Positions 1 to 7,632 are shown, counted from the stretch's first letter. The stretch is DNA of 8,365 nt from Actinomycetes bacterium (GCA_021785315.1 JAJYFX010000062.1:1-8365), one strand, 5' to 3'. Numbers and translations: made by a program. The notes: generated by a model not told the origin, from the letters alone.

Positions 1-1360
1 CATGAGCGTCACCAAGCACAACTGGCTGGTTACCGATGCTAATGACATTCCTGATGTAGTGGCAGAGGCATTTTATGTTGCAACTACCGGCCGCCCCGGT
101 CCGGTTCTTATCGATTTTCCGAAAGATGTTGCCAATGCCCAAATGGACTGGTATTGGCCCAGTTCAGTCGATCTCCCCGGTTACAAGCCGAACCCCAGGG
201 GCCATTCTAAGATGATCGCGGCAGCCGTCAAGATGATATTCGAGGCCACTCGACCAGTCTTCTATGTCGGCGGCGGAGTGCTCAATGCGCGAGCCTCAGA
301 CATTCTGGCGGAGCTAGTAGAACTGACCGGGATACCAGTGGTTACGACTCTGATGGCAAGAGGAGCTTTCCCGGACGATCACCCGCTCTGTCTCGGCATG
401 CCCGGAATGCATGGTAACTATACGGCTGTTACCGCGTTGCAACAGTCGGATCTTCTTATTGCGCTGGGAAGCCGTTTTGACGATCGTGTAACGGGGAAGC
501 TCGATGGCTTCGCTCCTCAGGCAAAAGTGGTTCACGTCGATATTGATCCAGCGGAGCTTGGCAAGCTGAGACGTCCAGACGTTCCCATCGTCGGAGACTG
601 CCGAAGCGTGATCGAAGATATAGTCAGGGCGATCAAGGCGGATCCAGATGCTTACCAGCACCGGGCCGACATTACTGACTGGGTGGCCACATTGAAGAGT
701 TGGCAGGAGAAGTATCCGCTCAAATACGAGCAGCCGTCCCTTTCAGGAGTGCTGAAGCCCCAATATGTGATTGAGAAACTTCGCGATGCCACCCCAAGCG
801 ACACAATTGTGGTTGCAGGCGTTGGCCAGCACCAGATGTGGGCATCGCAATATTGGAAATTCAACCACCCGTATACCTGGATTAATTCAGGCGGATTGGG
901 AACGATGGGATTCGCAATTCCGGCGGCGATAGGTGCCAAAGTTGGCAAGCCGGATCGTACCGTCTGGGCGATAGACGGAGATGGATGTTTTCAGATGACT
1001 GCGCAAGAGCTGGTCACTGCTTCGATAGAGCAAATTCCGATTAAGGTTGCCCTGCTCAACAACTCATATCTCGGGATGGTGCGGCAATGGCAAGAGATGT
1101 TTTACGGAGAGCGCTACTCCGAGGTCTACCTGTCTCCTGATCTTCCCGACTATGTCAAGTGGTCGGAGGCAATGGGCTGTGCGTCGTTCAGGGTCGAGAA
1201 TGCCGAAGAGGTTGGGCCGGCTATCGAGAAGGCCAACGAGATAAACGATCGTCCCGTGGTCATAGAATTTCGTACTGACTCAAGCGAAAAGGTATTCCCG
1301 ATGGTTCCAGCAGGAGTCTCGAACGACAACATTATTCTGGGCCCGGAAGGTTTGGTTTAA
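1..1360 (+). CDS. ilvB: Acetohydroxyacid synthase catalytic (large) subunit, 5'-truncated
   Basis: This ThDP- and FAD-dependent enzyme condenses pyruvate with pyruvate or 2-ketobutyrate, the first common step of valine, leucine and isoleucine synthesis. About 452 C-terminal residues are visible out of a usual 570-620. The ATG at position 2 falls inside the conserved SVTKHNWLV segment, so it is internal and the true start lies left of the window; the catalytic Glu of the PYR domain is not seen. Visible parts, numbered from that ATG: the end of the PYR domain (RPGPVLIDFPKDV, 31-43), the central FAD-binding domain (about 70-215, with GSRFDDRVTGKL at 156-167) and the C-terminal ThDP domain with the GDG...NN motif (GDG 326-328, NN 353-354). 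Trp363 in MVRQWQEMFYGERYS corresponds to the Trp lining the herbicide channel in plant enzymes. The TAA stop is one base before ilvN, which fits an operon and a 1:1 subunit complex. Confidence 0.97.
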   Translation, partial: MSVTKHNWLVTDANDIPDVVAEAFYVATTGRPGPVLIDFPKDVANAQMDWYWPSSVDLPGYKPNPRGHSKMIAAAVKMIFEATRPVFYVGGGVLNARASDILAELVELTGIPVVTTLMARGAFPDDHPLCLGMPGMHGNYTAVTALQQSDLLIALGSRFDDRVTGKLDGFAPQAKVVHVDIDPAELGKLRRPDVPIVGDCRSVIEDIVRAIKADPDAYQHRADITDWVATLKSWQEKYPLKYEQPSLSGVLKPQYVIEKLRDATPSDTIVVAGVGQHQMWASQYWKFNHPYTWINSGGLGTMGFAIPAAIGAKVGKPDRTVWAIDGDGCFQMTAQELVTASIEQIPIKVALLNNSYLGMVRQWQEMFYGERYSEVYLSPDLPDYVKWSEAMGCASFRVENAEEVGPAIEKANEINDRPVVIEFRTDSSEKVFPMVPAGVSNDNIILGPEGLV

Positions 1361-1361
1361 A

Positions 1362-1946
1362 ATGAGTATTTCATACATACCTGGCAACGGATCGTCTTCG
1401 GATCCGTCTGCAACTCTCGGTGTCATGCACCATCATGTTTTGTCGGTGCTCGTGGAGAATAGGGCCGGCGTGCTGGCACGCATTGCTCAGTTATTTTCGC
1501 GGCGGGGATACAACATATTTTCCTTGGCGGTAGCGCCGACCGACGATAGCCGGTTCTCGCGAATTACGATAGTTGTTGACGTCGACTCGGCGCCGCTCGA
1601 GCAGATCACCAAGCAGCTGCACAAACTGATAAATGTCATCAAGATCTCCGAACTGGATCCTGCTGAATCAGTTGAATGTGAGTTGCTGGTGGCAACTGTG
1701 AATGCGGACATCTCTGCCCGTGGCCACGTGATGGAACTCGTCGCTCTTTTTGACGGCAAGATTATTGACGTGGGGATAGACAAGTTGACGGTACTGGCAA
1801 CTGGTGAGCCGAGCAAGATTGACGATTTTTCTGAACTGTTGTCAAGTTTTGGAATTGTCGAACTTCAGAGAACAGGAAGGGTAGCTCTGGCTAAGCTTGA
1901 GCGGCAGTCAAACAAATTGAAAAACACTACTGGAAGGGCTGGCTGA
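1362..1946 (+). CDS. ilvN: Acetohydroxyacid synthase regulatory (small) subunit
   Basis: The small subunit activates IlvB and confers valine feedback inhibition. The N-terminal ACT domain spans about residues 26-100 ([20 protein letters not shown], then [11 protein letters not shown]), followed by the C-terminal small-subunit domain to about 178. Asn33, Gly36 and Asn51 align with Asn11, Gly14 and Asn29 of E. coli IlvH, the valine-site region, so feedback control looks intact. From the ATG at 1362 the protein has 194 residues, with a Ser/Gly-rich stretch of about 20 residues before the ACT domain. That start is favoured by its 1-nt gap from ilvB and GGAAGG at 1345-1350, though the 11-nt spacing is long. 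An ATG at 1425 (Met22, followed by HHHVLSVLV) would give the more usual family length of 173 but has a poorer ribosome site. Function is secure; the start is less so. Confidence 0.96.
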   Translation: MSISYIPGNGSSSDPSATLGVMHHHVLSVLVENRAGVLARIAQLFSRRGYNIFSLAVAPTDDSRFSRITIVVDVDSAPLEQITKQLHKLINVIKISELDPAESVECELLVATVNADISARGHVMELVALFDGKIIDVGIDKLTVLATGEPSKIDDFSELLSSFGIVELQRTGRVALAKLERQSNKLKNTTGRAG

Positions 1947-1947
1947 T

Positions 1948-2973
1948 ATGGCCACTTTGTATTACGAGGCGGATGCTGATGCCTCCCTATTGCAAGGCAA
2001 GCAGGTTGCGATCATTGGATATGGGTCCCAGGGACATGCGCACGCACTTAATCTGGCAGATTCCGGCATCGACGTGGTCGTCGGGCTCAAGGAAGGGTCG
2101 GCCTCACGGGCGAAGGCCCAGAATGCTGGACTAAAGGTCGCAAGCGTTGCCGAGGCAACCAAGGGTGCTGACCTTGTCATGATCCTGGCGCCTGACACTG
2201 CTCAGTCGGCCATCTACGAGTCAGAGATAGCCCCAAATCTGAAAAAAGGTGCTGCGCTGGCTTTCGCTCACGGCTTCAATATTCGTTTCGAGCAGATCAA
2301 GCCATCTCCAGACGTCGATGTGATCATGATCGCTCCCAAAGGCCCGGGGCACCTCGTTCGACGCACCTACGTTGAAGGCGGAGGAATCCCTTCGCTTATA
2401 GCAGTTTCTCAGGACGCGACCGGAAATGCCAAGAATGTCGCACTCGCCTATGCTCATGGGATTGGATCGACACGAGCAGGAGTTTTGCAGACCACATTTG
2501 CCGAGGAGACCGAGACGGACCTCTTTGGAGAGCAGGTTGTTTTGTGCGGAGGCCTGGCGTCGCTTGTTACCGCAGGCTACGAAACTCTCGTTGGCAACGG
2601 ATATCAACCGGAGTCCGCATACTTTGAATGTCTTCACGAGCTCAAGCTAATTGTCGATTTGCTTTATGAAAACGGTCTTTCCGGCATGTGGTTCTCGGTC
2701 TCAGAGACAGCCGAGTGGGGTGGACTTGTTTCCGGACCGCGTATCATCAACGATGGGGTGAAGGCTGAAATGCAGAAGGTACTGGATGAAATCCGCAACG
2801 GCCAATTTGCCGCGGCCTGGGTTCAGGAAAATAAAAACGGACAGCCTAAGTTCAACGAGTTGAGAAAGGCTGCTGCGGCACATCCTATAGAGGAAGTGGG
2901 CGCCCAACTGAGGGCAATGATGCCATTCATGAAGTCCGGCAGGCCTGGCCTAAAGGACGTCTCAGGCGGCTAA
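1948..2973 (+). CDS. ilvC: Ketol-acid reductoisomerase, class I
   Basis: It isomerises and reduces 2-acetolactate or 2-aceto-2-hydroxybutyrate to the dihydroxy acids of the valine and isoleucine pathways, using Mg2+ and NAD(P)H. The 341-residue length fits the short class I form. The N-terminal Rossmann domain carries [13 protein letters not shown] (24-36). The following loop, [12 protein letters not shown], has Ser51 and Ser53, as in NADPH-preferring enzymes. The catalytic set is complete: His108, Lys131, Asp191, Glu195, Glu227, Glu231 and Ser252. The knotted C-terminal domain ends in [14 protein letters not shown]. The ATG lies 1 nt after the ilvN stop, with GGAAGG at 1932-1937 as a likely ribosome site 10 nt upstream. 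The stop codon shares its last base with the next gene's ATG (TAATG), implying translational coupling to a membrane protein, an unusual neighbour for ilvC. Confidence 0.98.
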   Translation: MATLYYEADADASLLQGKQVAIIGYGSQGHAHALNLADSGIDVVVGLKEGSASRAKAQNAGLKVASVAEATKGADLVMILAPDTAQSAIYESEIAPNLKKGAALAFAHGFNIRFEQIKPSPDVDVIMIAPKGPGHLVRRTYVEGGGIPSLIAVSQDATGNAKNVALAYAHGIGSTRAGVLQTTFAEETETDLFGEQVVLCGGLASLVTAGYETLVGNGYQPESAYFECLHELKLIVDLLYENGLSGMWFSVSETAEWGGLVSGPRIINDGVKAEMQKVLDEIRNGQFAAAWVQENKNGQPKFNELRKAAAAHPIEEVGAQLRAMMPFMKSGRPGLKDVSGG

Positions 2974-4562
2974 TGACACAATCTACAGGTGTCGATGCGC
3001 TAAGAGACTTATCCAAAGCGCGTCGGCGCCACTTTGTTGAAAAGACAGATCTTGTAAATGCCCTTTACAAGCTTTACATGGTTGGAGCCGCCCTTCTTGT
3101 TGGCGGCTCCTTGTTGGTAGGGCTGGCTCAGTCTGCACCTCTAGGATCTTCAGTTCAACGCCAGGTTGTGAGCTACGGCCCTTCTTACCTCGGTTTGGCC
3201 CTAGCGCTGACCGTCCTGGCTGGACTACGGTCAGGTTCAAGGGGAGGTCCGCTGGCCATACAAGGGGCCGATGTGCGAATGGTGCTTCTATCAGGTATTC
3301 CAAGATCGCATTTCCTCAGGTCGAAGGCGCTGTCGCAAGTTCGTTCGATGATCCCGCCCTCGCTTCTTGTGGGTGGACTTGTCGGTGGAATAGCTCATAA
3401 GGCCTTGGGGGCGGGTACGCTTCGCCTTGTCGTTGAAGGTGCTGCGCTGGGGCTCGTAGGAGTTCTTAGTTTTTTCGCAGCAGGCTATATAGCCTCCGGA
3501 CTGCGGATCAACAAATGGTTGGCGTCGTTGGTCGGCGGCGCAGTTTCGGCCTGGTCTTTCGTCGATGTTTACAGCGGGACATCCGTTTTCCCCGGCACGT
3601 GGCTGGGACGGTTCTTTTTTAGCCAACAGGATATTTTCCTGGCTCTTGTGACAATGGCGGCTGTGCTGGTGCTTTTTGCGCTAGGACTCTTTTTGGTATC
3701 CAACGTGTCTCTTGAAATGCAGGAACATAGAGCTAGGTTGGTTGGAACTCTACGGTTCGCCGCGACCATGCGCGACATTCGGACCGTCATTTTGCTCAGG
3801 CGCCAGCTTTCGGGCGAAAAGTCACGAGGTGGCAGATCTCCGCTGGCAAGTTTAACATTCGGCCATGGCTTGACCGCAAGAGTGACCAAGAGGTCGCTTG
3901 AATCTCTCTATCGTTGGCCGATAGAGAGATTTGCGCGTTTCATAGTTTTGGCGGTTTTGGCGGGTCTATCGGCACGCATAATGTGGACAGGCTCATTTTT
4001 CCCGCTTGCAATATCAATTGTTGCGCTTTATATCGCCGCGACCGACTTGCTCGAGCCACTTTCACAGCTTGCAGACCACCCTGACGGCGTAGCAGGAATT
4101 GGAATTCCACTCTCAGCCGTGGAGTCGCGTCTGCTATTGGTGCCTTTTGTTGGAATGATAATTTTCGTTCTGATCGGAACTGCGGCAACGGCGGTATTCG
4201 GTGGATTTTCCGTGTCTTTGCACGTCGGATTGATTAGCGCAATTCCTCTGGCGGCAGCCTCGACGACGGGGGCTGCAGTGGGAGTGTTGCGCAAGCAGAA
4301 ATCTGCGAATACTCCGGCGCTGATGCCCGAGGTTGTGGCAATGACATCGGTGATTGTTGAGATCCTGCCATTTATCGTCGTGGCATCGGGATTTGTCGCG
4401 ATGGTCGACGCATACAACCTTCATGTATTGAACACTTCGCTGATAGACACATCAGGAATTTCAGCAGCGTTTTTCTCTCTGTTGTTTCCATTAGCCGCTT
4501 GGACCTGGATCAGACGACGCAATGAGCTGTCACTCGGTAATGCGTTGAGTAAGGAGTCGTGA
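2973..4562 (+). CDS. Polytopic ABC-2-type/DUF6297-like membrane protein, putative transporter permease
   Basis: This is an inner-membrane protein of 529 residues with a basic, soluble N-terminal 25-30 residues. By eye there are about 12 hydrophobic segments, near 33-52, 68-86, 126-142, 152-176, 182-198, 220-243, 321-335, 341-357, 386-410, 416-437, 453-478 and 494-513. A polar loop at about 245-320 splits it into two six-helix halves. The segment GSRGGPLAIQGADVRMVLLS (88-107), between the second and third helices, resembles from memory the actinobacterial DUF6297 proteins that pair with ABC ATPases; a profile search is needed to confirm this. Its ATG overlaps the ilvC stop by 1 nt, with AGGCGG (2964-2969) only 3 nt upstream, so it probably depends on reinitiation after ilvC. 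It overlaps the following ATPase gene by 1 nt and almost certainly forms the transmembrane part of that transporter. The substrate is unknown; the operon suggests, but does not show, a link to branched-chain amino acids. Confidence 0.85.
   Translation: MTQSTGVDALRDLSKARRRHFVEKTDLVNALYKLYMVGAALLVGGSLLVGLAQSAPLGSSVQRQVVSYGPSYLGLALALTVLAGLRSGSRGGPLAIQGADVRMVLLSGIPRSHFLRSKALSQVRSMIPPSLLVGGLVGGIAHKALGAGTLRLVVEGAALGLVGVLSFFAAGYIASGLRINKWLASLVGGAVSAWSFVDVYSGTSVFPGTWLGRFFFSQQDIFLALVTMAAVLVLFALGLFLVSNVSLEMQEHRARLVGTLRFAATMRDIRTVILLRRQLSGEKSRGGRSPLASLTFGHGLTARVTKRSLESLYRWPIERFARFIVLAVLAGLSARIMWTGSFFPLAISIVALYIAATDLLEPLSQLADHPDGVAGIGIPLSAVESRLLLVPFVGMIIFVLIGTAATAVFGGFSVSLHVGLISAIPLAAASTTGAAVGVLRKQKSANTPALMPEVVAMTSVIVEILPFIVVASGFVAMVDAYNLHVLNTSLIDTSGISAAFFSLLFPLAAWTWIRRRNELSLGNALSKES
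3901..3931. repeat. Perfect 13-bp inverted repeat inside the permease gene
   Basis: AATCTCTCTATCG at 3901-3913 is the exact reverse complement of CGATAGAGAGATT at 3919-3931, with a 5-nt spacer (TTGGC). In RNA it would be a 13-bp hairpin, extendable by two G-U pairs (3900/3932 and 3899/3933). It lies in codons 310-320, in the polar loop before the seventh predicted membrane segment, and leaves the reading frame open. Only three Ts follow the right arm, so it does not look like an intrinsic terminator. It could be an mRNA processing or stability element, a protein-binding palindrome, or a coincidence of codon choice. Confidence 0.9.
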
Positions 4563-5242
4563 TGGCATCTCGTGCCGTGCTTGAGGTCAAGAAGGTTTCC
4601 AAGGCTTACGAGAAAAATGAAGTCTTAAAGGAGGTGACCTTTGCGGTCAAGGAGGGTGAGATCACTGCGCTGGTCGGTCCAAATGGATCCGGAAAAACCA
4701 CCTTGGTTCGAGCGGTCACCGGACTTGTTGGTTTCGACAGCGGCGAAGTTACGATTTTGGGTGCCAAAGCAGGTTCGGACAACGCCAGAAGCGTGAGCTC
4801 AGTTTCTCTAGACAATCCTGTGCTCTATGACGATATTTCCGCACTGGAGCATCTTGAGTTCTCCGCCCGGATAAACGGTTTGGAGAACTGGGAGATCCGG
4901 GCTAAGGAGCTGCTTGTTCTGTTCGGGCTATTGGAACGCCAGGATGATTTGCCCAGCAGTTTTTCCCGAGGACTTAGGCAGAAAGTTGCTTTGTCAATGG
5001 CACTTATACGTCCTCACAAGCTGCTCATATTGGATGAGCCTTTTGTCGGCCTCGATCAAAAGGGAAAGACGGCACTTATTCTTCAGATAAAGGAAGAGGC
5101 GAAATCAGGTGTGGCGGTCCTAGTGGCTACCCACTCGGAAGAGTTTCTTGCTGTGGCGAATGTTATGATAGGCATGTTGGAAGGCGAGGCTGTTTATCGT
5201 GGAGCGCCTTCCAAAGACCAGTTCAACCGGCTCGTCGGATAA
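4562..5242 (+). CDS. ABC transporter ATP-binding protein (ABC-2/drug-type exporter class)
   Basis: This cytoplasmic ATPase subunit has 226 residues, the size of a single nucleotide-binding domain. Motifs in order: Walker A GPNGSGKTT (39-47), a Q-loop region VSLDNPVLYDD in which the usual Gln is replaced by Asp84, a degenerate signature FSRGLRQK (134-141) in place of LSGGQ, Walker B LLILDEP (154-160) with catalytic Glu159, the D-loop GLD (163-165) and the switch His191. The degenerate signature is common among ATPases paired with ABC-2-type permeases, so the protein is probably active. I chose the ATG at 4562, which shares a base with the permease stop (TGATG) and has AAGGAG at 4551-4556 with 5-nt spacing; the in-frame GTG at 4559 would leave only 2 nt. 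It is the last gene of the five-gene run. Its partner is the preceding permease; no substrate-binding protein is nearby, which favours export. Confidence 0.93.
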   Translation: MASRAVLEVKKVSKAYEKNEVLKEVTFAVKEGEITALVGPNGSGKTTLVRAVTGLVGFDSGEVTILGAKAGSDNARSVSSVSLDNPVLYDDISALEHLEFSARINGLENWEIRAKELLVLFGLLERQDDLPSSFSRGLRQKVALSMALIRPHKLLILDEPFVGLDQKGKTALILQIKEEAKSGVAVLVATHSEEFLAVANVMIGMLEGEAVYRGAPSKDQFNRLVG

Positions 5243-5270
5243 TAACTCGCACTTCCCACAAATTATCTTA

Positions 5271-5284
5271 GGTAAACGCTTTCA
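5271..5284. promoter_or_regulatory. LacI-family-like operator palindrome
   Basis: Read on the minus strand this is TGAAAGCGTTTACC, an imperfect palindrome centred on CG. It matches 13 of 14 positions of the CcpA/LacI-family cre consensus TGWAARCGYTWNCW. It lies 29 bp after the ATPase stop and about 80 bp before the 229-residue gene, just upstream of a weak -10 candidate, where a repressor could act. No LacI-family regulator is encoded in the window, and one match in this length of sequence could be chance. Confidence 0.35.
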
Positions 5285-5308
5285 ACAATGCGCCAAATAG
5301 ATGTACCT

Positions 5309-5314
5309 TAAAAT
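5309..5314 (+). promoter_or_regulatory. Weak -10 candidate for the 229-residue gene
   Basis: TAAAAT matches five of six positions of TATAAT and would place a start near 5321, giving a leader of about 40 nt. No good -35 hexamer lies 16-19 bp upstream; the nearest, TTCAAC at 5281-5286, is 22 bp away and touches the operator-like palindrome. The 120-bp spacer at 5243-5362 otherwise shows no hairpin with a T-run, so no terminator for the ilv operon is evident and read-through remains possible. Confidence 0.2.
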
Positions 5315-5351
5315 AGGGATTCAAAATGATTCCTTGGGCTTCGTTTGGACT

Positions 5352-5357
5352 GGGGAG
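5352..5357 (+). promoter_or_regulatory. Ribosome binding site that decides the start of the 229-residue gene
   Basis: GGGGAG ends 5 nt before the ATG at 5363. It favours that ATG over the upstream in-frame TTG at 5345, which has no purine-rich site at a suitable distance. Confidence 0.6.
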
Positions 5358-5362
5358 CCATT

Positions 5363-6052
5363 ATGAAGATAGCTGAGCTTGGAGAAGTAAGCTCCGATCA
5401 GATTTTTTATATGAGGTGTACGGAACACCGTGTCGATCTGGATGGCTTGCGCCGCTGGGCCGATGAGGCCGATTCTTGGTCCGTTGAAGATCTTATCAAG
5501 AAGAATATTTGTCCGGCCTGTCCTCCGTGGTATATTGCCAAAGGTTTTCCAGTCCTCGATTCCATTCATCAAGGTGGCTGGCTCGATTGCGATTGCTGCG
5601 GAACTTCCTGGCGCATCGTGGCGGGAGGATGGGAAGCCCTTTGCGGCGACGGCTTGCTTGAGGAGGACGACGACATCAACACCGAGGTTCGCTACATTGA
5701 ACCCGGCATGAAGATCACATCGTCTCAGTTCGAGATTGATCCCATCAATCCGATAGATGCGTCGCTAGATGTTCTTTTCGGTTCCGTCCAGCACTCGCTT
5801 TTTGGCCAAAGCACTTCGATAAGTGACGACGACGAGTTGACCAGAGACATTCTGGTGTTCAGTCTTGAGCAAGCCCTTTGGGACATGGAGAATGCCGACA
5901 GTATCGGCGACTTTATTTCTGAGATTTTAGCCAATCTGGGAATGGATTCGAAAAAGTCTGCCAAGGTATTGAACAGCGTGCTGGCAACTTTTCTTGAGCT
6001 TCGAAGAATCCTTGAGAAGGTCGGCAGCCGTGAGACCGGTAAGCAGGATTAA
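5363..6052 (+). CDS. Unrecognised acidic protein with a Cys/Trp-rich, possibly zinc-binding N-terminal half
   Basis: The 229-residue product matches no family I recognise. The first 95 residues hold Cys19 and His22, Cys50-Pro-Ala-Cys53, Cys76, Cys78, Cys79 and Cys94, plus six Trp (32, 39, 56, 73, 83, 90). The CPAC...CDCC pairs could form a zinc-ribbon-like site. Residues about 99-105 are a run of acids (LEEDDDI). The C-terminal half (about 120-225) looks helical and soluble, with an amphipathic stretch near 186-220. There is no signal peptide or membrane segment, so it is probably cytoplasmic. The start is set by the ribosome site just upstream. It follows the ATPase gene by 120 bp, probably has its own promoter, and converges on leuA with 35 bp between the stop codons and no obvious terminator there. 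A role in regulation or binding is possible but not shown. Confidence 0.75.
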   Translation: MKIAELGEVSSDQIFYMRCTEHRVDLDGLRRWADEADSWSVEDLIKKNICPACPPWYIAKGFPVLDSIHQGGWLDCDCCGTSWRIVAGGWEALCGDGLLEEDDDINTEVRYIEPGMKITSSQFEIDPINPIDASLDVLFGSVQHSLFGQSTSISDDDELTRDILVFSLEQALWDMENADSIGDFISEILANLGMDSKKSAKVLNSVLATFLELRRILEKVGSRETGKQD

Positions 6053-6087
6053 TCCCGCCAACTGGTCTAACGGCGCAACGAATATTC

Positions 6088-7632
6088 TTAGGGTCCGACT
6101 TCGGCGTTTCGTATTTCTTGTCTGGTCATAGACCTGGACAGGCGGTTGATTGCGTTCAGGTATGCCCTTGTCGACGCTTCGACGACGTCAGTGGACACAC
6201 CCCGGCCTGAAACCTTGAACTCTCCTGACTCGAGTTGTATCACAACTTCGCCCTGGGCGTCCTCTCCGCCGGTGACGGAGGAGACTGTGAATCCAATGAG
6301 CTTGGTGGTGATACCTGCAGCCTTTTGAATAGCTTTTCCAGCCGCATCGATCATTCCATTGCCCTCGGATTTAGCTTCGAGCCTTTCCCCGTCTTTGGAG
6401 ATAACTACCCGCGCAGTTGGGGTGCCTACGGTTCCGCCGACGACTTCCAACTCCAGCAAGGTGTAAAGGTTCTTGGCCTCGGAGCTGATTTCATCTGCCA
6501 CGAGAGCTTCGAGATCGGCTTCGGTTATTTCCATCTTGCGGTCCGCGAGTTCTTTGAATCTGAAAAAGGCTTGGTTTAGCGCTTCTCCGTGCACTTCAAG
6601 TCCCATATTTTTAAGTGTTTCAGAGAATGCATGCCGGCCGGAGTGCTTGCCAAGCACGATCTGCGATCCTTTTTGCCCGACGCTCTGGGCATCAATGATT
6701 TCATAAGTCTCACGGTCAACCAGGACGCCATGCTGGTGAATGCCGGATTCATGGGTGAAAGCATTTCTGCCAACAACGGCTTTGTTGTACTGAATCGGGT
6801 AACCCGTCAGGCGCGAAACCAGCCGCGAAGTTCGGGCGATCTCTTCCGTGTGAATTTGGGTTCTGATTCCAGGGAATTGGTCATTCCGAATTTTCAAGGC
6901 CATCACAACCTCTTCCAACGAGGCATTACCCGCCCGCTCTCCGAGTCCGTTGACGCAAACCTCGACTTGGCGGGCTCCAGCCTGAATTCCCGCCAGCGAG
7001 TTGGCGGTAGCCAGCCCGAGATCATTGTGACAGTGAGTTGAAATTATGTAATCTCCCTTGACCTGCGTCTTTATATACTGGATAAGAGTACCAAAATCCC
7101 ATGGGATTCCATATCCAACCGTGTCCGGTATGTTGAGTGTTGTCGCGCCTGCTTCCACGGCGGCTTCGAGCACCTCGAGCATGAAGTCCAGAGGCGTGCG
7201 CGTAGCATCCTGAGGAGAAAATTCGACGTCACTTGTGTGAAAGCGGGCCCTGCCCACACCTTGTTTGGTTTCGGCTAAAACTTGCTTGCGGTCCATCTTC
7301 AGCATGTGTTCCATGTGGGACGGGCTGGTGGAGATGAAAACGTGGATCCTTGCCCTTTCGGCATCTTTGAGCGCTTCCCAGCACCTGTCCACGTCAGCAA
7401 GCTGAGTCCGCGACAAACCGGCAATGATTGGACCATGCACCTGGCGGGCGATTGCTTCGACGGCATCAAAGTCGCCCTGGGAGGCGACTGGAAAACCAGC
7501 CTCGATGTAATTGACGTTGAGTCGGGCAAGTTGCTCGGCGATCTCAAGTTTCTCGGCGACATCAAGGGAGATGCCAGGTGATTGCTCACCATCCCTCAAG
7601 GTTGTGTCGAAGATTACCAAGTTCTCATCCAT
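6088..7632 (-). CDS. leuA: 2-isopropylmalate synthase
   Basis: It condenses acetyl-CoA with 2-ketoisovalerate, the committed step of leucine synthesis, drawing on the product of the ilv genes. From the ATG at 7632 it has 514 residues, the usual length of the common bacterial LeuA type. The TIM-barrel domain begins FDTTLRDGEQSPG (8-20, catalytic Arg13 and metal ligand Asp14). It contains the metal-binding HCHNDLGLA (from His200, with His202) and NGLGERAGNAS (228-238), with THESGIHQHG at 293-302 in the linker region. Residues about 385-505 are the C-terminal allosteric domain (GGTVGTPTA at 399-407), so leucine feedback is expected. Other starts were rejected: the in-frame TTG at 7710 lies in the terminator U-run, and the ATG at 7659 lacks a ribosome site and would add nine residues. 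The gene is convergent with the 229-residue gene and is preceded by a leucine-codon leader. Confidence 0.97.
   Translation of the reverse strand: MDENLVIFDTTLRDGEQSPGISLDVAEKLEIAEQLARLNVNYIEAGFPVASQGDFDAVEAIARQVHGPIIAGLSRTQLADVDRCWEALKDAERARIHVFISTSPSHMEHMLKMDRKQVLAETKQGVGRARFHTSDVEFSPQDATRTPLDFMLEVLEAAVEAGATTLNIPDTVGYGIPWDFGTLIQYIKTQVKGDYIISTHCHNDLGLATANSLAGIQAGARQVEVCVNGLGERAGNASLEEVVMALKIRNDQFPGIRTQIHTEEIARTSRLVSRLTGYPIQYNKAVVGRNAFTHESGIHQHGVLVDRETYEIIDAQSVGQKGSQIVLGKHSGRHAFSETLKNMGLEVHGEALNQAFFRFKELADRKMEITEADLEALVADEISSEAKNLYTLLELEVVGGTVGTPTARVVISKDGERLEAKSEGNGMIDAAGKAIQKAAGITTKLIGFTVSSVTGGEDAQGEVVIQLESGEFKVSGRGVSTDVVEASTRAYLNAINRLSRSMTRQEIRNAEVGP

Noticed and set aside
2..4. ATG at position 2 as the start of ilvB
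   Set aside because: It lies inside conserved acetohydroxyacid synthase sequence after the PYR domain; the N-terminal part of the enzyme, including the catalytic Glu, would be missing. The gene is cut by the window edge.
2221..2637. 138-codon antisense ORF within ilvC
   Set aside because: Opposite a fully conserved ilvC; composition follows the codon pattern of the sense gene, and there is no family resemblance or ribosome site.
3940..4424. Overlapping antisense ORFs in the permease gene
   Set aside because: Low-complexity Ser/Thr/Arg translations from the reverse of membrane-segment codons; no independent support.
6053..6087. Bidirectional terminator between the convergent genes
   Set aside because: The 35-bp gap holds no stem with adjoining T-runs that I could find.
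6589..7041. 150-codon ORF antisense to leuA
   Set aside because: A shadow of a highly conserved gene; no recognisable protein features.
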